Assembly: GCA_934130165.1 (NCBI GenBank)
Contig: CAKOXO010000002.1
Coordinates: forward strand, 62,001-126,000
Reading direction: 5' to 3'
DNA from: an uncultured Bacilli bacterium
Lineage (GTDB): Bacteria > Bacillota_I > Bacilli_A > RF39 > UBA660
Length of the DNA stretch: 64,000 nt
Shown here: positions 59,961 to 64,000 of the stretch, one piece after another
Layout of the letters: each line of letters opens with the position of its first letter
How positions within the stretch are numbered: the first letter of the stretch is position 1
Notes under the pieces: generated by a model
Told to the model about the DNA's origin: nothing
Database searches by the model: none
What the model saw: only the letters and a program-made list of their open reading frames with translations
Made by a program: the position numbers and the translations under genes

Positions 59961-59985
59961 GAAAAAAAGACTATTACTAGTCTTA
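59961..59985 (-). terminator. Terminator of the lipoprotein gene
   Basis: Minus-strand AAGACTA / TAGTCTT hairpin and a T7 run, overlapping the stop codon. Confidence 0.85.
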
Positions 59986-60516
59986 ATAAAGTCCATGGAT
60001 TTTTTGTCTGTCAACATCTGTTATATCTTGTAATTTCCATTCTCCATCCTCTTTATTTAAATTAAAAGTGATGGTATATGTAGTTTTATCTGTTACATCT
60101 TTTAATTCTTTTATCTTATAATCGATATATTTTTTTATTCCTGTGTCGTCATCTTTTGTTACAAATTCATCTTTATGTTCATCAAAGTATGCTTTAGATT
60201 TATTGATATTAGCTTGATAGTCATAAACTTCAATTTCTGCATCTACTGTTGCTGTATCATCATCTATTTTTTCATCTGTAATCTTATAAGATAAATTTTG
60301 ATATTGTTTTTCCATTAATGCTTTGTAATCTTTCTTTTGTTCATCACTCATATCTGCATCACTATCTACTGTTAAATCTAGTTGTGTTAATACATCGTTA
60401 TCAAGTTTTTGATACTTTCCTAAAAAGTCCTCTACTTTTTTACTTGGCGTATTAGTAGTATTAGCACATCCAACTAACATTAATAGTCCTAAACAAATGG
60501 CAAATAGTTTTTTCAT
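59983..60516 (-). CDS. Lipoprotein of unknown function
   Basis: 177 residues. A lipoprotein signal ends in the lipobox LMLVGCAN (Cys17), so the protein should be attached to the outer face of the membrane. The mature part is acidic and consists of alternating strands and helices (YQNLSYKITDEKIDDDTATVDAEIEVYDYQAN), with no recognised domain; it resembles NTF2- or DUF-type lipoproteins of gut Bacillota. RBS GGAGGAAG. Function unknown. Confidence 0.8.
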   Translation of the reverse strand: MKKLFAICLGLLMLVGCANTTNTPSKKVEDFLGKYQKLDNDVLTQLDLTVDSDADMSDEQKKDYKALMEKQYQNLSYKITDEKIDDDTATVDAEIEVYDYQANINKSKAYFDEHKDEFVTKDDDTGIKKYIDYKIKELKDVTDKTTYTITFNLNKEDGEWKLQDITDVDRQKIHGLY

Positions 60517-60567
60517 TTTTCTTCCTCCTCATTTATATGATGAGAAGTTTTTATGTTTTTATACATT

Positions 60568-62346
60568 TTATTCTACAGTTACTGATTTTGCTAAATTTCT
60601 TGGTTTATCTATATCACAATTTCTAAGTAATGCCGTATAATAAGCAATTAATTGTAATGCTGGCACAACTACTAATGGTTGTAAAAATTTATTGACTGTA
60701 GGAACTATTATTTCATTTTCAAAATTTTGTTTTAACTGATCAGTTGCAACTAATATGCATTTAGCTCCTCGTGATGCAGTTTCTATAAGATTAGATATTG
60801 TTTTATCTGCTATATCACTATCAGTAATAATTCCAATAACTGGCATATCCTTAGTAATCAAAGATATTGTTCCATGCTTTAATTCTCCAGCTTGATATGC
60901 TTCACTATGGATATAAGATACTTCTTTTAATTTTAAGCTACCTTCTAAGCATATAGCATAATCTATTTTTCTTCCTAAAAAGAAAACATCCTCTTTATCA
61001 TATATTTTCTTTGCAATTTCCTTATAACTTTTCTCTTTATCTATAACATTTTTAATAATCATTGGAAGTTTTCTGAAATCTTTTATATATTTATCAATAT
61101 CTGTTATATTTCCTTTAACAAAAGCTAGTTTTAAACTAAGTAGTGAAAAGACCGATGCCTGTAAGATGTAAGCTTTGGTTGTTGCTACCGATATTTCCTC
61201 ACCAGCTTCTATAAATACTGCTTTATCAGCTTCTCTTGCAATTGTAGAAGTTTTTACATTAACTACTGCTAAAGTATCTTGTCCTTCTTCTTTTGCCTTT
61301 CTGAGTGCTGCTATAGTATCAGCAGTTTCACCAGATTGAGAAACTAAAATAACCAAAGTCTTTACATTATAAATATTTTTTTTATAACGATATTCACTAG
61401 CTACTTCGACAATTGTTTTAATATCTGCATATTCTTCTAATAAATATTTTCCTACCATACCTGCATACATAGCAGATCCACAAGCTACAATGTGAATTTC
61501 CTCATATTTAGATAAATCTGGAACAGTATCAAAATCATCTAAATATTTTTTTAATGTATTTTCTAAAACAACTGGTTCTTCATTGATTTCTTTTAACATG
61601 TAATGTTTATAACCATTTTTACTTTTTGAACTAACCTCTACATCTATAGTATCTACCTTTTTTTCTAGTATATTTAAATTTTTATACACTTTAATATCTT
61701 TTCTGGTTACTAAAGCTATTTCTCCCTCATCTAAAAATATAAATTTATTAGTATAAGTATTAATTGCCGTTATATCACTTGCAAAAAAGTTTTCATTATT
61801 ACCAACACCAATTACTAATGGTGAATCCTTTTTTACTGCATATAACTTATCAGGATTATCTTCTAAAATTATCCCAAGGGCATAAGATCCTTTTAAAATA
61901 CTTTGCACTTTATTAATTGTTTTAATAAAATCATTTTCTAGATACTTATTAAGAAGTGCAGCCACAACCTCTGTATCTGTTTCGGAAGAAAAATTCACTC
62001 CTTCCTTAATTAATTCGCTTCTTAAACTATCAGCATTTTCTATTATTCCATTATGGACTATTGTAACTTTACCTACAGTATGAGGATGAGCATTTTTAAT
62101 ATTTGCTTCTCCATGAGTAGCCCATCTAGTATGAGCAATCCCAACTGTATAATTATTTAAATTTTCTTTATCTAATTTTTCTTCTAAATTTGCTATTTTT
62201 CCTACACTTTTAATTTTTTTTACTGAAGACTCATCAATTAATGCAATTCCTGATGAATCATAACCTCTATATTCTAAATTTTTAAGACCTGTTAATAATA
62301 CATCTTTGGCCTTTTTATTTCCTATGTATCCAACGATACCACACAT
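60568..62346 (-). CDS. glmS: Glutamine--fructose-6-phosphate aminotransferase
   Basis: 592 residues from the ATG at 62346, which gives the N-terminal CGIVGYIG needed for the nucleophile Cys after Met removal; the longer frame would block this. The glutaminase domain (1-215, with TRWATHGEAN and HNGIIEN) precedes two SIS domains (about 270-430 and 440-590; ACGSAMYAG, SQSGETADT, CLEGSLKLKEVSYIHSEAY and the C-terminal KPRNLAKSVTVE). It makes glucosamine 6-phosphate for the cell wall and is regulated by the ribozyme in its leader. RBS GGAGGT. Confidence 0.98.
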   Translation of the reverse strand: MCGIVGYIGNKKAKDVLLTGLKNLEYRGYDSSGIALIDESSVKKIKSVGKIANLEEKLDKENLNNYTVGIAHTRWATHGEANIKNAHPHTVGKVTIVHNGIIENADSLRSELIKEGVNFSSETDTEVVAALLNKYLENDFIKTINKVQSILKGSYALGIILEDNPDKLYAVKKDSPLVIGVGNNENFFASDITAINTYTNKFIFLDEGEIALVTRKDIKVYKNLNILEKKVDTIDVEVSSKSKNGYKHYMLKEINEEPVVLENTLKKYLDDFDTVPDLSKYEEIHIVACGSAMYAGMVGKYLLEEYADIKTIVEVASEYRYKKNIYNVKTLVILVSQSGETADTIAALRKAKEEGQDTLAVVNVKTSTIAREADKAVFIEAGEEISVATTKAYILQASVFSLLSLKLAFVKGNITDIDKYIKDFRKLPMIIKNVIDKEKSYKEIAKKIYDKEDVFFLGRKIDYAICLEGSLKLKEVSYIHSEAYQAGELKHGTISLITKDMPVIGIITDSDIADKTISNLIETASRGAKCILVATDQLKQNFENEIIVPTVNKFLQPLVVVPALQLIAYYTALLRNCDIDKPRNLAKSVTVE

Positions 62347-62377
62347 AATAAATACCTCCACTACAAAAATTTAGTGG

Positions 62378-62505
62378 GATATATACTTTGTTATAATTTT
62401 GATTTTATTTTTTAATATATATCTTACGACTCACTAATCCGTAGTAGCATCCGCCGAATATTTCGATAACTACTAACCTCGTCACCCGAAGGCCTGGCGC
62501 TTAAA
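62378..62505 (-). promoter_or_regulatory. glmS self-cleaving ribozyme (glucosamine-6-phosphate responsive)
   Basis: On the minus strand the leader has the glmS core: AGCGCCAGG (cleavage expected between bases 62501 and 62500), a short P1 capped by a UUCG-type loop (CCTTCGGG), TGACGAGG, TTATCGA, ATTCGGCGGATGC and CTACTA pairing with TAGTAG. P4 is formed by GATATATA and TATATATC (62378-62388 with 62414-62424). It is expected to cleave its own mRNA when glucosamine 6-phosphate is high, shutting down glmS. Confidence 0.94.
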
Positions 62506-62539
62506 TGAATTACTACCTTTCTACTTTCATTCTAAAATT

Positions 62540-62568
62540 ATTATACGCAAAAAAAAGAAAAGTGTATA
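62540..62568 (-). promoter_or_regulatory. Probable glmS promoter
   Basis: -10 TATAAT (62540-62545), 17-base spacer, weak -35 TATACA (62563-62568). It places the transcript start about 30 bases before the ribozyme cleavage site. Confidence 0.6.
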
Positions 62569-62574
62569 TAGTTT

Positions 62575-62955
62575 TTAACTTTTCTTTGATTTTTTATGAG
62601 ATAAATATAAACACACAAATACTATTATCATAAATAATGAAATAAGTAAAAGTTCAGATTTGAAATAACTTACTAAATTATTATGACTAGAATCTATTGT
62701 TGTATATATAATATAATAAATTGTTCCTAAATACATTGTTACAAAGACTATTGCTACATTATATATATAGCTTTTTTTTAAAAAAATACTATCTTTAATA
62801 ATTAAATCTAGTTCTACTATGAAAAGAGCTATAGTAATTACTAGATAAAATATTCCTTGCCAAGATGAAGCAAAAATAAATGGTAACATTTCTATAGTAA
62901 GAATACTATATATACATAAAGAAATAATACTAATAGTATAAAGCATATTCTTCAT
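62575..62955 (-). CDS. Small polytopic membrane protein
   Basis: 126 residues with four hydrophobic helices (about 5-24, 28-47, 62-85 and 97-118) and a short basic tail YLSHKKSKKS. No domain is recognised. It follows the AAA+ ATPase gene with only two bases between, so the two are co-transcribed and may act together, but this is inferred from spacing. Confidence 0.65.
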   Translation of the reverse strand: MKNMLYTISIISLCIYSILTIEMLPFIFASSWQGIFYLVITIALFIVELDLIIKDSIFLKKSYIYNVAIVFVTMYLGTIYYIIYTTIDSSHNNLVSYFKSELLLISLFMIIVFVCLYLSHKKSKKS

Positions 62956-62957
62956 TT

Positions 62958-63974
62958 TTAATCTAATCTTTCATATTGTGGTTCATTAGGTTTCAATTCT
63001 GCTATTTCATCTTTAAACTTTTCATCAAAGTTTGGAATTTCTTTTTTTATAACGTCAGGATAAACATTTTTAGTATTCAGTATAGCCTTTCTAAAATCAA
63101 GAATATTAACTTCTTTTCTGTTTTCAAATAAAGCATTAGAAAATGCTTCCTGAACTAACGTTAAACTTACATCAGGATAACGTGAACCAATTTCATATAT
63201 TCTCTTATACTCACTAGTAATATCTGTAATGAACTCCATTATTTGTTGTTTTACGAAATGAGAATACATCATTTTAGTCCCTGTTCTTTTTTCCATTTTT
63301 GGAATTGTACCGACCAATATAGAAATATTTTCATCTCTAGTAGGTTCATTTATACTAACATTTTGAAAACGTCTTACAAAAGCTTTATCCCTTAAAATAT
63401 ATCTTTCATATTCTTCAGTAGTTGTTGCACCTATTACCTTTATATCACCACGATCAAGTGCAGGTTTAAACATGTTGGCGAAATCAAGTGCTTCTCCCTT
63501 ACTTCCCATAAGGGTATGAATTTCATCAATAAATAAAATTAGATTACTATAATTTTTTAATTCATCAATTAATGTTTGAATCTTTGCTTCTCCTGTTACT
63601 GGATCTACACCTAATAATGATGAAGTATTTACCTTTATTACATTGTAATCTTTTAATACATCAGGAATTATTCCCTTTTGTATTCTATAAGCTAATCCCT
63701 CTACAGTAGCTGTTTTACCAACACCAGGAGGGCCAGTTAAAATTACTGATTTATCAGGAGTTAATAAAATAAGTAACATTTGTTTTATTTGTTCATCTCT
63801 ACCAATAGCTGGATTTGTAATATATTCTTTATCATTAAAGTTTTCACCATAGTTAGATAAGATACTAATACGTTTTTTTCTTATGTCAAAAGAATTACCA
63901 TCATTATCTTTTCTATCTATATTACCAATATCATTATTCATCTTACTAAGTCTTGTTATTTCTTCATTATTCAT
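62958..63974 (-). CDS. Stand-alone Clp/Hsp100-type AAA+ ATPase
   Basis: 338 residues. A disordered N-terminus (1-50) is followed by one AAA+ module of the ClpA/ClpB D1 type: NPAIGRDEQIKQML, Walker A GPPGVGKT (residues 81-88), pore-loop region, Walker B LILFIDEIHT, sensor and Arg-finger area TTTEEYERYILRDKAFVRRF. Neither an N-domain, a ClpB middle domain nor a second AAA+ module is present, in contrast with ClpA/B/C (>750 residues). It may remodel a specific client, possibly with the membrane protein encoded just downstream. RBS GAGGAAAG; the window ends 26 bases upstream. Confidence 0.8.
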   Translation of the reverse strand: MNNEEITRLSKMNNDIGNIDRKDNDGNSFDIRKKRISILSNYGENFNDKEYITNPAIGRDEQIKQMLLILLTPDKSVILTGPPGVGKTATVEGLAYRIQKGIIPDVLKDYNVIKVNTSSLLGVDPVTGEAKIQTLIDELKNYSNLILFIDEIHTLMGSKGEALDFANMFKPALDRGDIKVIGATTTEEYERYILRDKAFVRRFQNVSINEPTRDENISILVGTIPKMEKRTGTKMMYSHFVKQQIMEFITDITSEYKRIYEIGSRYPDVSLTLVQEAFSNALFENRKEVNILDFRKAILNTKNVYPDVIKKEIPNFDEKFKDEIAELKPNEPQYERLD

Positions 63975-64000
63975 AGTATCACTTTCCTCGAATATATTAT

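Overview
The window is a very AT-rich Bacillota-type chromosome segment that uses the standard code (Trp is TGG, and TGA is used as a stop). Its ribosome binding sites are mostly AGGTGA or GGAGG. The sporulation genes (sigK, sigG, yunB, yutD, yutH, ylmC/ymxH and a partial ftsK/spoIIIE), the divIVA-sepF division cluster, a T-box leader and a glmS ribozyme together point to an endospore-forming, probably anaerobic (pflA/pflB), uncultured gut-type member of the Bacilli or a near relative. The species cannot be named from the sequence alone.

Layout. 0-8.3 kb: 5' end of ftsK/spoIIIE, a DUF6512 membrane protein, yqeH-yqeG, an Ig-like polysaccharide deacetylase, sigK, murE, a ureohydrolase-fold protein that has lost most of its metal ligands, and a transglutaminase-like protein. 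8.4-14.9 kb: an Ile-type T-box in front of a Ca2+/cation antiporter and ileS; then a SipW/TasA-type secreted protein, divIVA and sepF, a recognisable remnant of the sepF-divIVA-ileS order of Bacillota. 15-17.6 kb: a HerA-like ATPase divergent from an orphan MvaI/BcnI-family restriction endonuclease. 17.6-18.9 kb: one operon of 13 tRNA genes, one of them an aberrant Ser-type copy. 18.9-27.5 kb: S1 protein, nfu, spore genes (yutH, yutD, yunB), pflBA, ylmC/ymxH and sigG. 27.5-31.1 kb: a tightly overlapping five-gene operon (TtcA-like, thioredoxin-like, YaiI, RluA, metallopeptidase-like). 31.2-40 kb: pgi and a 2550-residue cyclic glucan synthase-like GT84/GH94 protein. 40-41.3 kb: five tRNA genes and a small membrane protein. 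41.3-45.5 kb: a glutamine amidotransferase, ddl, a membrane-anchored murF and an alpha/beta hydrolase. 45.5-50.5 kb: an accessory-looking block of polytopic GT-C-like proteins with one decayed gene. 50.5-55.3 kb: rimP-nusA-(unknown)-ylxR-infB-rbfA. 55.4-64 kb: CPBP protease, YhhQ-like transporter, a metallophosphoesterase-fold protein without its metal ligands, dacF-like carboxypeptidase, LMW phosphatase, pentapeptide repeat protein, lipoprotein, glmS with its ribozyme, and a stand-alone Clp-type AAA+ ATPase.

How the parts fit together. murE, ddl, murF, a D-Ala-D-Ala carboxypeptidase and glmS/pgi cover cell-wall precursor supply and remodelling. sepF and divIVA place division there. The spore sigma factors and YunB/YutH/YutD indicate a full endospore programme elsewhere in the genome. 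The translation genes are controlled by classical RNA devices (T-box, glmS ribozyme, strong sigma-A tRNA promoters).

Most unusual items: an IleRS whose class I signature is swapped from HxGH to GxHH; two separate pseudoenzymes that keep their fold but have lost metal ligands (ureohydrolase and YkuE-like phosphoesterase); a Ser-type tRNA with an enlarged anticodon arm; a one-domain RimP; and an orphan restriction endonuclease beside a HerA ATPase.
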